Assembly: GCA_003697135.1 (NCBI GenBank)
Contig: RFGC01000022.1
Coordinates: 1-33,563 of the forward strand
From: Acidobacteriota bacterium
GTDB lineage: Bacteria > Acidobacteriota > Blastocatellia > Pyrinomonadales > Pyrinomonadaceae
Length of the DNA: 33,563 bases
Direction of reading: 5' to 3'
Part shown: in pieces, positions 5,079-13,700 of the stretch
Layout of the letters: each line of letters starts with the position of its first letter
How positions within the stretch are numbered: position 1 is the first letter of the stretch
The notes under the pieces: model-generated
Seen by the model: the letters and a program-made list of their open reading frames with translations, nothing else
The model's database searches: none
Told to the model about the DNA's origin: nothing
Translations under genes and position numbers: made by a program

Positions 5079-7793
5079 ATGCTTCAGAAGGACTCAGAGC
5101 GACTTTTCTTGATTGACGCAATGTCGCATGTTTTCAGAGCATTTTTTGTGCCTCTTGGTGGAAGGCAAGAACCGCTCAAGAACTCCAAAGGACAAGTCAC
5201 ACAAGCGGTTTTCATTTTTACGAACATGCTACGGAAATTGCTTCAAACGGAAAAGCCTGACTACATTGCGGCTGTGTTTGATTCAGCAGAAAAAACCTTT
5301 CGCCACGAAAGTTTTTCTGAATACAAGGCAAATCGTGCCGAGATGCCTGACGAACTGGCTTCTCAACTTCCCTACATCTTCAAAGTCTGCGAGGCTTTCA
5401 ACATTCCAATACTGAAATTGCCGGGCTATGAAGCAGACGACATCATCGGAACACTTGCGGTCAAAGCGGCTGAAAAAGGCATAAAAGCCGTTATCGTGTC
5501 AAACGATAAGGATTTCTGCCAACTCGTTAAAGACCCGATGATTGTTTGCCTCCGCCACAATGCCCAAAACATAAAGCGCAAAGTTCCCGTTCCGCCGATT
5601 GAATGGTGCGATGAAGCATGGGTGCAAAAAAAGTTTGGTGTTCCACCTTCAAAAATTCCAGACTTACTTGGCTTGATGGGCGACCCGATTGATAACATTC
5701 CGGGCGCTCCGGGGATCGGCGAAAAAGGTGCTTTGAGTTTGGTTTTGGAATACGGTTCAGCCGAAGAAGCAATAAAACATGCCGACGAGGTTAAAAACAA
5801 AAAATATCGCGAAAGCCTGAAAAATCATCAAGATTTAATCCGCCAATCGCTAGAGCTAGCCAGAATTGATACTTCCGTCCCGATTGAACTTAACCTAGAT
5901 GCACTCAGGCTCAAAGAACCGAATCGCAAACTCGCCTATGAGCTTTTCAGCGAGCTAGAATTCTCGGCTTTGACAAAAGAATTTGCCGATGCCGCAACAG
6001 TAAACATCGAGACTGAAAGAGATTACAAAATCGTTCAAACTGCGGAAGAACTCGAAAAGCTTATCCGTCAGCTTTGGGAAAAAGATGGCTGGAGTTTTTT
6101 GGTTGACGACTCAAACTCTGAACCGAAAACCAGCTCATACAGAAAATTGCCGCCGCTTGGTGTTGCCATCGCATTCGAGAAAGATAGGTCTTACTACGTT
6201 GATCTTGAAAATTTCACCGAAGACAAAGAAAAAGCCGTTCGCGGCTTAGCCGACATACTTTCAAATGGGATTCTCGACAAAGTAACGCACGATTACAAAA
6301 CAAACCTAGCAGTGCTGATGAAGCTGGGCATCTACCCAGAAAGCGTTTCTGAAGATGTAATGATTGCTGCATATCTTCTCGATTCAAGCCGCGGCCGGTA
6401 TGATTTGCCAACGCTTGCCCGAATTTTCCTGAACGTAGAATCTTCCGACGAGATTTTAAGTAGCGAAAAACCTGAAAACTGGCTGATGAATCAATTCAAA
6501 ACGGCGAAATATGCAGACTGGATTTTTCAGCTTGCACCCGTGCTGAGAGAGAAAATCGAAGCAGACGAACTCGAAAAAGTCTATAAGCAAATCGAACTTC
6601 CGCTATCGCCTATTCTCTACGAAATGGAAATGGCGGGCATGAAAGTCAACGTTGAAGTTCTTAAAGGTTTTTCCGATTACGTTTCAATCGAGATGGAAGA
6701 ACTATGCCAGAAAATTTATGAAATCGCAGGGCGAGAATTTAACGTAAATTCTCCGAAACAAGTAGCCGAAGTTTTGCAATCACTCAACATTAAACCCAGC
6801 AGAAAAACCTCAACAGGCCAGCTTTCAACAAGCAAAGACGTATTGAACGAGCTTGCAGAAGAATACGAAATTGCGCGTCTGATTGTTGAATACCGTGAGC
6901 TTGAGAAACTTCGGGCATCTTATGCCGATGCCTTACCAAATCTCATTGACATGGACGGAAGAATTCACGGCAATTTGAATCAAACAGTCACAACCACAGG
7001 AAGATTAAGTAGCTCAGAGCCGAATCTTCAAAATATCCCTATCAGAACCGAATTAGGCAAACAAATAAGAAAAGCGTTTATTCCGGAAAAAGGCAATAAA
7101 CTCATCTCAGCAGACTATTCACAGCTTGAATTGAAGATACTGGCGCACATAACGCAAGATGAAGTCATGCTACAAGCCTTCAAAGAAGGAAAAGACATTC
7201 ATGCGGAAACAGCGCGCCTGGTTTTCGGCGCCAAAACGGAAGCGGAGCTTAAAGAAAAAAGAAGAATGGCAAAAATCGTGAATTTTGGCATTGCCTATGC
7301 TGTAGGACCTTTCGGCTTATCGCAGAGAGTCGGGATTTCAAGAGAAGAAGCAAAGAAAGTCATAGAAAATTACTACAACACATATAAAGGCATAAGGCGA
7401 TACATGGAAGAAATACCAAAAATAGCGCGTGAAAAGGGATTTGTAACTTCGCTTTTCGGAAGACGGCGCTATTTGCCTTCGATAAATGACAAAAGCGCAA
7501 TTGTAAGAGCACGCGCCGAGCGTGAAGCGATAAACATGCCGATACAAGGCACTGCAAGCGACATCGTTAAAATCGCCATGATAAAAGTTGACAAAGCCTT
7601 AAAAGCAGAAGGGTTGAAAACTCAGATGATAATGCAAGTTCACGATGAGCTTTTGTTTGAAGCACCAGAAGCAGAAGTCGAACGTGCAATGCAAATAATC
7701 AAAAACGAAATGGAATCAGCCGTTCAGCTCTCCGTCCCTCTCACGGTCGAAATTCATTCAGGAAATAACTGGATGGAAATACACGAAAATTGA
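5079..7793 (+). CDS. polA: DNA polymerase I
   Basis: Family A polymerase for Okazaki-fragment maturation and repair synthesis, about 904 residues from the chosen start. The 5'-3' exonuclease/FEN domain (about 1-300) is intact: RLFLIDAMSHVFRAFF, YKANRAEMPDEL, GYEADDIIGTLA, SNDKDFCQLV and GDPIDNIPGAPGIG. The central 3'-5' exonuclease fold (about 320-510) seems degenerate: the DxE position reads VDDSN, the second Asp is Asn in YKTNLAVL, and the third motif is KYADW. The polymerase domain keeps motif A (DYSQLELKILAH), motif B (RRMAKIVNFGIAYA) and motif C (MQVHDELLFE). An ATG at 5061 is in frame, but 5079 matches the family's usual start (short leader, then LFLID) and sits just after a -10 box. 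The gene ends 4 bp from the convergent TOPRIM-like gene. Confidence 0.97.
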   Translation: MLQKDSERLFLIDAMSHVFRAFFVPLGGRQEPLKNSKGQVTQAVFIFTNMLRKLLQTEKPDYIAAVFDSAEKTFRHESFSEYKANRAEMPDELASQLPYIFKVCEAFNIPILKLPGYEADDIIGTLAVKAAEKGIKAVIVSNDKDFCQLVKDPMIVCLRHNAQNIKRKVPVPPIEWCDEAWVQKKFGVPPSKIPDLLGLMGDPIDNIPGAPGIGEKGALSLVLEYGSAEEAIKHADEVKNKKYRESLKNHQDLIRQSLELARIDTSVPIELNLDALRLKEPNRKLAYELFSELEFSALTKEFADAATVNIETERDYKIVQTAEELEKLIRQLWEKDGWSFLVDDSNSEPKTSSYRKLPPLGVAIAFEKDRSYYVDLENFTEDKEKAVRGLADILSNGILDKVTHDYKTNLAVLMKLGIYPESVSEDVMIAAYLLDSSRGRYDLPTLARIFLNVESSDEILSSEKPENWLMNQFKTAKYADWIFQLAPVLREKIEADELEKVYKQIELPLSPILYEMEMAGMKVNVEVLKGFSDYVSIEMEELCQKIYEIAGREFNVNSPKQVAEVLQSLNIKPSRKTSTGQLSTSKDVLNELAEEYEIARLIVEYRELEKLRASYADALPNLIDMDGRIHGNLNQTVTTTGRLSSSEPNLQNIPIRTELGKQIRKAFIPEKGNKLISADYSQLELKILAHITQDEVMLQAFKEGKDIHAETARLVFGAKTEAELKEKRRMAKIVNFGIAYAVGPFGLSQRVGISREEAKKVIENYYNTYKGIRRYMEEIPKIAREKGFVTSLFGRRRYLPSINDKSAIVRARAEREAINMPIQGTASDIVKIAMIKVDKALKAEGLKTQMIMQVHDELLFEAPEAEVERAMQIIKNEMESAVQLSVPLTVEIHSGNNWMEIHEN

Positions 7794-7797
7794 TGTC

Positions 7798-8400
7798 TCA
7801 AGATCGCTTGAACCATTTTTGTAGAACGTTGCGAAATTTTAGAAAAGATGAATCTTTGCAGTTATTAAAACTTACGCTTTCAGCCAACTTGAAATAAAGA
7901 GACGCAGAGCGCGGTATACTCTTCCTTTTCAAGATGTCTTCCATTAGCTCTTTTGGGCGTTCGGGCTTACCTAGAGAATTTTTTGGAGAATTTGCGAGCA
8001 TGTTCTCAAGCAACTTCCCATCATCGTCCGCAATAACTTTTGCCACATGAGGAGACTTAGAAAACACCCATGCCTCCAGTTCAGGATCAATCACTACGAC
8101 TTCAGCGCGATCTTGCCATCCTGCTTCTGCTAGGTTTTGTTTTACCTGATTCTCCAACTCCACTGATGTTTTTTGGCTTCCGCATCCTTCGCAGTCAAAA
8201 ATCACTAGAGCATGTTTGTATAAATTTGCGTGTTGTCTTAAAAAATTGTGCGCCTCTTTGAAAACGCCCGGGTCTCGCCGAGGGTGGATAAAAATGTCGT
8301 AGGTAACCGGCTGAATACCAAGCGCCTCTGGTCGCTTCAAAATACCCTTGATAGCTTGCTCCATATTTTTGTCTGCAACAAGAATCACAAGGTCTTTCAT
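7798..8400 (-). CDS. DUF4276/TOPRIM-like protein paired with an AAA ATPase
   Basis: A 200-residue protein with the layout of the DUF4276 (TOPRIM-like) family. It has an N-terminal beta-strand with acidic residues (LVILVADKNMEQAI), a central strand ending in acidic residues (LVIFDCEGCG, about residues 67-76) and the family-typical PELEAWVFS at about 106. These Glu/Asp clusters are the expected metal site of a TOPRIM nuclease. Its ATG overlaps the stop of the ATPase gene (8397-8400), so the two are translationally coupled. Such ATPase-TOPRIM pairs (OLD, RloA/RloB and PARIS-type arrangements) act in phage defence, with the ATPase controlling a nuclease effector. The family call is strong, the anti-phage role is inferred from context. 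Confidence 0.7.
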   Translation of the reverse strand: MKDLVILVADKNMEQAIKGILKRPEALGIQPVTYDIFIHPRRDPGVFKEAHNFLRQHANLYKHALVIFDCEGCGSQKTSVELENQVKQNLAEAGWQDRAEVVVIDPELEAWVFSKSPHVAKVIADDDGKLLENMLANSPKNSLGKPERPKELMEDILKRKSIPRSASLYFKLAESVSFNNCKDSSFLKFRNVLQKWFKRS

Positions 8401-9662
8401 CCTAAAACTCCACTGGCTAGCAAGTCACCCAACGTTACCTCTTCTCTCCAACTGGCAAGAGCAGGATGCTTATCGCCTCTGACAATATCAGTTGAGCCAG
8501 ATTGAGTGCGAGCAAAGCACAATAATTCGGCAGGCTCTGCCAAGTTTAAGAGAATTGGCGAATGAGTAGCACAAAATACTTGTCCTTTGTAGATTGAAGA
8601 AAGTGATTGATAAACAGCTTCTATAGCTTTAGGATGGATTCCGTTTTCCGGCTCCTCAATAATGTAAATCCCAGACTCTTCTGATTCATTTGCATTCTCC
8701 ACGTATGCTAATAGTGTTAGTGCTAAAAAACGCAAAGTTCCGTCAGAAAGAAGCCATGAAGGAATGCGAGTTTTTTCTTTCATACAAGCAACTAGATAAA
8801 GATGGCGATCTTCTTGTCGCTCATTAACTTCTATGTCCTTTATCTCCGGCAACACGGTTTGAACATGAGCAACCCAATTTGCAAATTCCTTTGGATTCTT
8901 CTCTCGAAACCTTTTGACAACAATAGGAAAATTCGATCCGTCAGCTTGAAAAGAAATAGGAGCATCAGGAGGGCAAGGAGCACGCATTACCCGACTATCT
9001 AGCATTAAAAAATTTAGTTTCTCCAAAATCAACTTTCTCAACCACGAGCTTGCAGGAAAGCGGTGTTCCTCAGGGATAAGCCCCAAACCAGCTTGATCAG
9101 ACGATGAATGAAGAGGGAAATTCCAGTTCGTTTTTTCAGAACGAATATAAAGTCGCCCCTTTGCAGCGCGTCCCATGATTTTACGGTAACCCGACGGCGT
9201 TCGTTTGCGCGGTTTAATGACAATTCCTTGTTGAGGTGGCAAGCATTCCCTAGGAAATTCTTTAGATTGCCAATCTTGATGATGCTTTTTACTCCCTTCT
9301 TTGCAAAACCATAAATTCTCAGCCAAAAGCGCTAAACTACTCTGATTTTCAAGCCCAACTTGAATTTCGTAGCGTAGAAGAGAATAACCAATAGCTTTTC
9401 GCAAAGATTCTGGTAGCCCGAATTCAATGGCAATCTCGAAATTATCGGATTGCATTTGCCAAGTAAGTTCTTTCAATGTGCGTGCACGCTTACGCACCGC
9501 GCGCTCAAGCCCGTTTTTCAAAAGATCGGGCAAAAAAACAAAAACATCTAGAAAGGTGCTTTTCCCACTTGCATTCGGGCCAACCAAAATCTGAAAAGGC
9601 CCTAAGCTTTGATCAACGTAACGCAGGCACTTATAGGAATAAACTTGTATTCTGTGAATCAT
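8397..9662 (-). CDS. AAA_21-type ATPase (SMC/ABC-like, OLD/RloA-like)
   Basis: The protein has 421 residues. The Walker A motif LVGPNASGKSTF lies at about residue 27. The signature-like segment LLSDGTLRFLALTLLAY is followed by Walker B with catalytic Glu, IYIIEEPENGIHPKA, and the switch histidine FCATHSPILLNL near the C-terminus. A long insertion lies between the lobes. This is the compact overcoming-lysogenization (OLD)/AAA_21 architecture without a fused nuclease. The nuclease-like function is supplied by the overlapping DUF4276/TOPRIM gene. The start at 9662 (MIHRIQVYSYKCLRYVD) is typical of the family, whose first strand leads directly to Walker A. A perfect TATAAT lies 17 bp upstream, suggesting transcription separate from the methyltransferase operon. 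Confidence 0.85.
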   Translation of the reverse strand: MIHRIQVYSYKCLRYVDQSLGPFQILVGPNASGKSTFLDVFVFLPDLLKNGLERAVRKRARTLKELTWQMQSDNFEIAIEFGLPESLRKAIGYSLLRYEIQVGLENQSSLALLAENLWFCKEGSKKHHQDWQSKEFPRECLPPQQGIVIKPRKRTPSGYRKIMGRAAKGRLYIRSEKTNWNFPLHSSSDQAGLGLIPEEHRFPASSWLRKLILEKLNFLMLDSRVMRAPCPPDAPISFQADGSNFPIVVKRFREKNPKEFANWVAHVQTVLPEIKDIEVNERQEDRHLYLVACMKEKTRIPSWLLSDGTLRFLALTLLAYVENANESEESGIYIIEEPENGIHPKAIEAVYQSLSSIYKGQVFCATHSPILLNLAEPAELLCFARTQSGSTDIVRGDKHPALASWREEVTLGDLLASGVLG

Positions 9663-9678
9663 GACAAGTTACTCTGGT

Positions 9679-9702
9679 ATTATACGCCGCATATATTGTC
9701 AA
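9679..9702 (-). promoter_or_regulatory. Candidate promoter of the ATPase-TOPRIM pair
   Basis: On the minus strand a perfect TATAAT (9679-9684) lies 16 bp from the ATPase start. A perfect TTGACA (9697-9702) is only 12 bp further upstream, too close for a standard promoter. Either the -10 acts with a weaker -35 or an activator compensates. Confidence 0.4.
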
Positions 9703-9784
9703 AACCATCTTTTACACAACAATCTAACACACTAGACAAATTTCGAGCAGTAGATTTACAAAAATCATCTTTACCAACCTTCAA

Positions 9785-9826
9785 CATGCACTTTGTGTTC
9801 CGTAAAAACAAAACACACAAAGCATG
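9785..9826 (-). terminator. Stem-loop just after the DUF3800 stop
   Basis: The arms CATGC-TTTGTGT (9785-9798, with a 2-nt AC bulge) and ACACAAAGCATG (9815-9826) form a 12-bp stem with a 16-nt loop. It sits 4 bp past the stop at 9831. There is no T-tract on either side, so it may be a processing or attenuation structure and not a true intrinsic terminator. Confidence 0.35.
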
Positions 9827-9830
9827 AAAT

Positions 9831-10448
9831 TTAGAAAAGACTTTCTTGCCGATCATCAACAGGTAAAGCCAGTGTTACATTGTTGTAAGGTCTGCCTTCG
9901 TGATCTGGAAACCCCCATAGGTTAAATTTTCGTTGCAATTTATACTCTTGTTTCTGCGGTGGTAAGCGCAAATCTTGATGCCAGCGAACAATCATTTGTC
10001 CCAACGCTCTTTTAGTTGGTTGTTCTGAACTGGCTAATAGTGCACACTGCGTAGCACCAAGCAAAACATCGCATAACTGCAACAAGTCTTCTTCGTTAGA
10101 GTCGCACAGTTTTGTTTCGAGTCGAACATACGGGTATTGTTCCCCTGCATCTCGTTTCAAGAATGCATCCAGTTCAATCCGTTGAGCTAAGTATTTATCA
10201 AAGTTATCGCTGAATCCTTTGTTTGATTTGCTTTTCCGATCCTTAGCATCAGAGATAAAGTGAATCGTCAATTCATCCAAACTCCTGAGATGCCAGGAAA
10301 TCCCTGCCTTGAGCGCCATCGCCGTAAAACGATTGTAGGCGTGAAAGTCTTCGCTAAAGCGCCTGTGGTCGTAGGCAGGACTATGCCGATCAACAGCCAA
10401 ACAAGAAAAATGAGCCAAATCAGCTAGCCCATTTTGGAAAATCCTCAT
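9831..10448 (-). CDS. DUF3800 protein, C-terminal part (split by in-frame TGA)
   Basis: A 205-residue ORF in the same frame as the preceding 93-codon ORF and separated from it by a single TGA (10449-10451) followed at once by ATG. It carries the C-terminal half expected of DUF3800 proteins: FSCLAVDRH, a long helical middle with HFISDAKDRKSKS, and LLQLCDVLLGATQCAL, where the conserved Asp of the LxDxLxGA-like block is visible. DUF3800 has an RNase H-like fold and is common in phages and beside restriction or defence genes. The two halves together give about 299 residues, a normal length for the family. It could be translated by reinitiation at the ATG or by read-through, or the TGA could be a recent nonsense mutation or base-calling error. 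Confidence 0.65.
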   Translation of the reverse strand: MRIFQNGLADLAHFSCLAVDRHSPAYDHRRFSEDFHAYNRFTAMALKAGISWHLRSLDELTIHFISDAKDRKSKSNKGFSDNFDKYLAQRIELDAFLKRDAGEQYPYVRLETKLCDSNEEDLLQLCDVLLGATQCALLASSEQPTKRALGQMIVRWHQDLRLPPQKQEYKLQRKFNLWGFPDHEGRPYNNVTLALPVDDRQESLF

Positions 10449-10730
10449 TCATTCTCTCGCTAAATTAGCTTTTGCACCAAATTTTCCGCCAAACATTCTT
10501 GGCAAGTCACTAAAGTGAACCTCGCCATAATAATTCTCTTTAGCACGACACTGTCGAAGAATATTGCGCACCTCCTGAACATTTGACGCATTAACAAAGA
10601 CTAAGCCAATCAAGAGCCATCGCTTGTTCGGAATGCTTTCATCGTGAAAAACAAAGTATTTTTCTCTAGATACACTTGAGCTATCCCACAAATCTAGCTG
10701 TTCTGTTTTGAAACGTTGGACCATTTTCAA
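10449..10730 (-). CDS. DUF3800 protein, N-terminal part (ends at in-frame TGA)
   Basis: A 93-residue ORF whose YFVFHDESIPNKRWLLIGLV is the hallmark N-terminal strand of DUF3800, with DES holding the first catalytic-type Asp/Glu. The segment ENYYGEVHFSDLPR carries the family's second acidic block (xEVHFSxL). It stops after NLARE, and the next codon is the ATG of the C-terminal part in the same frame. A Trp codon (TGG to TGA) at this place would be a natural ancestor. The ATG overlaps the methyltransferase stop by 4 bp (10727-10730), placing it as third gene of the helicase-methyltransferase operon. Confidence 0.7.
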   Translation of the reverse strand: MKMVQRFKTEQLDLWDSSSVSREKYFVFHDESIPNKRWLLIGLVFVNASNVQEVRNILRQCRAKENYYGEVHFSDLPRMFGGKFGAKANLARE

Positions 10731-13700
10731 ATACTCCGTGCCTTCTCAAGCCGCGCCCGCACCAACTCCACTACCGCCTTGTAGACCGCCTCCCGCTCCT
10801 CATTTGTCAAACCTAGGACGTCAAACACGACGGCGTCCAATTCAAACCGATCTGGCGAGGCTTGGCGGACCTGCTCCAGAGTAAGGTCCTCAGGGCGCAT
10901 GTGCTCATACGGATGTTCGGGATGCCCGCAGCGGCGCTTCCGGTAGAGGGGGAAGCCCAGTTCTTCAAAGATACTGCGGATGGGACGCTGGCTGAGGCGG
11001 TGGAAGGCAGAGAGAAGATTTGCCTGTTGAACTTTATACAGTGCCGTATGTAGCAGAGTGAGTACACTGCTAGCTTCGTAAACAGCAATCCACAGAACCC
11101 CTTCGCCAAAATTACGCCTTCCATATTGTTCCCAAAAAATAGCAGTACCAGTCCAGTTCAGGCAAGCAGCAATAAGTTGTGCCGAAACAGGGGGTAGCGT
11201 TAGCTCGTAAATCTGCTGGTCACAAAAAGCACCGCATGAGTTGAGCGCAACGAAATGTCTATCATTTACACCTTTGTTCAGCACTATCGGCGGTGCGCCC
11301 TGTATTCCCAAATCCCACCACCACTTTCTACTGGCGCAGCTTGGTCGCAGGTGGTAGCCTTGCTTTTCGCCCCACTGGATATACTCTAGGGCGGCGGTGC
11401 CTTTGAGGGCGGTTTTCTCCTCGTGGCACATGAAGATTTTATAGCGCAGGTCTTCGGGACGGATGACGATAGTGCGTACTTCGCGCGGGCTTTTGATTAC
11501 CGGCTTCAGAAACTTCTCTTCCAGAAGGCCTTCCCACCCGGCGCCGTTGCGCACGTGCAGGTAACCGGCCGGGGCGGGCTGGCCCGTCGGCTCCAGGTAA
11601 AAAAATTCGTTGGCCCCCGTGGTAAAGCCGCGGCGCACTTCGGCAATATCGCCTAAACGCACTAACTTTCCTTTGCCTTTTTCTAGAATAGTGAAGAAGA
11701 TTTCGGGTGCGCGCAAATATTTGCCACCCCATTTTCCTGCTTTGTAGCGAGCGGTTTTGATGAGCAGATTGCTAGATTTAGAACGACGTTTGTTAGGGAC
11801 TTCTCTTGGAACAGATTCCTCATCATCATCTTCGTCAATCATGCCTTCATCTAGTAAATCTTTCTGGTAGCGAGCATTAACACGGTAAGATTCTGTCACC
11901 AAACGGTCATTAACTTTTTCAATCTCTTTGAATGTGTTGGCGCTTACTACTTCTTCAAAAGGTTTCTTAAACATTACAAAACGGGCTAAGTTTTCTAGGC
12001 CATTTTCGTTTTTGTCGTCTGCTGGGCTTAGCAAAGCTATCACCGTATTGACATCAGCTTGAGCAAAAGAACGTTTCTTCTCGTTATCCAGAATCAGTTT
12101 GATATGAGAATGCCTCAGTAAAAACTCTTGTAAATCAGCTCCGTAACCTACGTCGAGCCATGAATTAGATGTGATAAAACAGAAACTGCCTTTCGGATTT
12201 AGAAGTGAAAGCCCGTGGAAGTAAAAGTAAATGTAGAGATCGCTTTTGCCATCAAGTTTACGGTATTTATTGCTGGAAAGGCTCAAGTGGAAGAATCTCG
12301 GCCATGCCATAGCGGCGGAACGCTGGAGTTTTTCCTTGTAAAGAGCTTTTTGCTTACGCCATTCTTCAGGTGAATAGTTTTCTTCGCTGAGATTAGGCGG
12401 AGCAATCTTTTCTTGGCGCACGTAAGGTGGATTGCCGATGACAATATCGAAACCTTCGGATTCGCCCTCGAAAATCTCTACGAAAGCAATATCCCAAACA
12501 AACGGGATGTCCTGAACAGTTTTCAAAGCTTCCAATGCTTCACGATAGCGGTCAATCTCCGCTTGCACCATAGCAATTTGGTCTTCCAATTCCCGTTTTC
12601 GATCAGAAGACGGTTTTTCATCCATATCTGCGAATGTTAATTGAACCTTAGGCTGATTCAGTCTGGCTTCAAGTCCAGCTAATTCATTTTGCTTTTGATG
12701 AATCCTGTGCTGAAGTATCTCACGAAAAAGCGAAACTTCTTTTTGTCGTAAGTCTGCTTCTTTCACTTCTTCCTTACCTTGATAGAATCTCTGCTTTTCA
12801 CCCTTAAGTTGAGTAAGCTTGCCTTTGAGTGCGGGGGGAATGTCTAGGTGCTGACGATGCAGTCCGAAGTTAATGCCAGCAACCTCTTGCACTAGACTGT
12901 CGCCACAGCGGACTTTGAATGAAAGGTTCGGCAGTAGTGGACGCAGTATTAACTCGCCGTGATGAATCTCGGTTTCCACCACGAGCTGCAGCCACAGGCG
13001 CAGTTCAGCAATGTGGACTGCCCAGTCCATTACGTCTATGCCGTAAAGTTGCTCGCCGATGATGCGACGACGACGTTCATAAGGTGTTTCTTCGATGCCG
13101 AGTATTTTGTTAGCACGCGCTTGCAAATCATCAAGAACTAAAAGCATTCCCACTAAGAACGAACCACTGCCGCAGGCGGGATCGCAAACGGTTATCTTAC
13201 GCAATGCATCATTCAGGTCTGGCCAAAGATTTTTATCAACAATTGCTTGGTCTGCTTGTTCTTTTTCTGCCGCGTCAACAGCGAAAACAGCATCGTAAAG
13301 AATCGGTTTGTGCTCTTCTCCCAAGCGATTGGTAAGTGCATCAACAAGTGCCAGTCGGCACATCAAGTCAATTTCCACGCGTGGCGTATAGAAAATGCCA
13401 GCTGCACCGCGCCGATCCCTTTCTGCTAATCCTTCACTCGTCACATTGACCAGACTTTCGTAAACCTTCCCAATCATTTCAGGGTCAACCGCTACTTCCA
13501 CATCTAGCGGTGTTGATTCAGTAATGGTGAAGTTATAACGCTCTAGAAAACCGGGCGTGCTGCTGTCAAATTCATCGAAGAGAATGCTGAAAAAATCATC
13601 TGTTAGCTTAACGCAATGCTTTTCGTCTAATTGATTTCGACGGAAAAGCCCACCGTTAAGATATGGTGCCATCTGAAGTGCATCTTTAATATCATCGGGA

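Noticed and set aside
10449-10451. TGA as a selenocysteine codon in DUF3800
   Set aside because: No selenoprotein is known in the family, the following codon is ATG, and no obvious SECIS-like hairpin was seen.
11423-11732. Overlapping ORFs on both strands in the GC-rich methyltransferase region
   Set aside because: Long spurious frames are expected in GC-rich coding sequence; the methyltransferase frame is continuous and carries the motifs.
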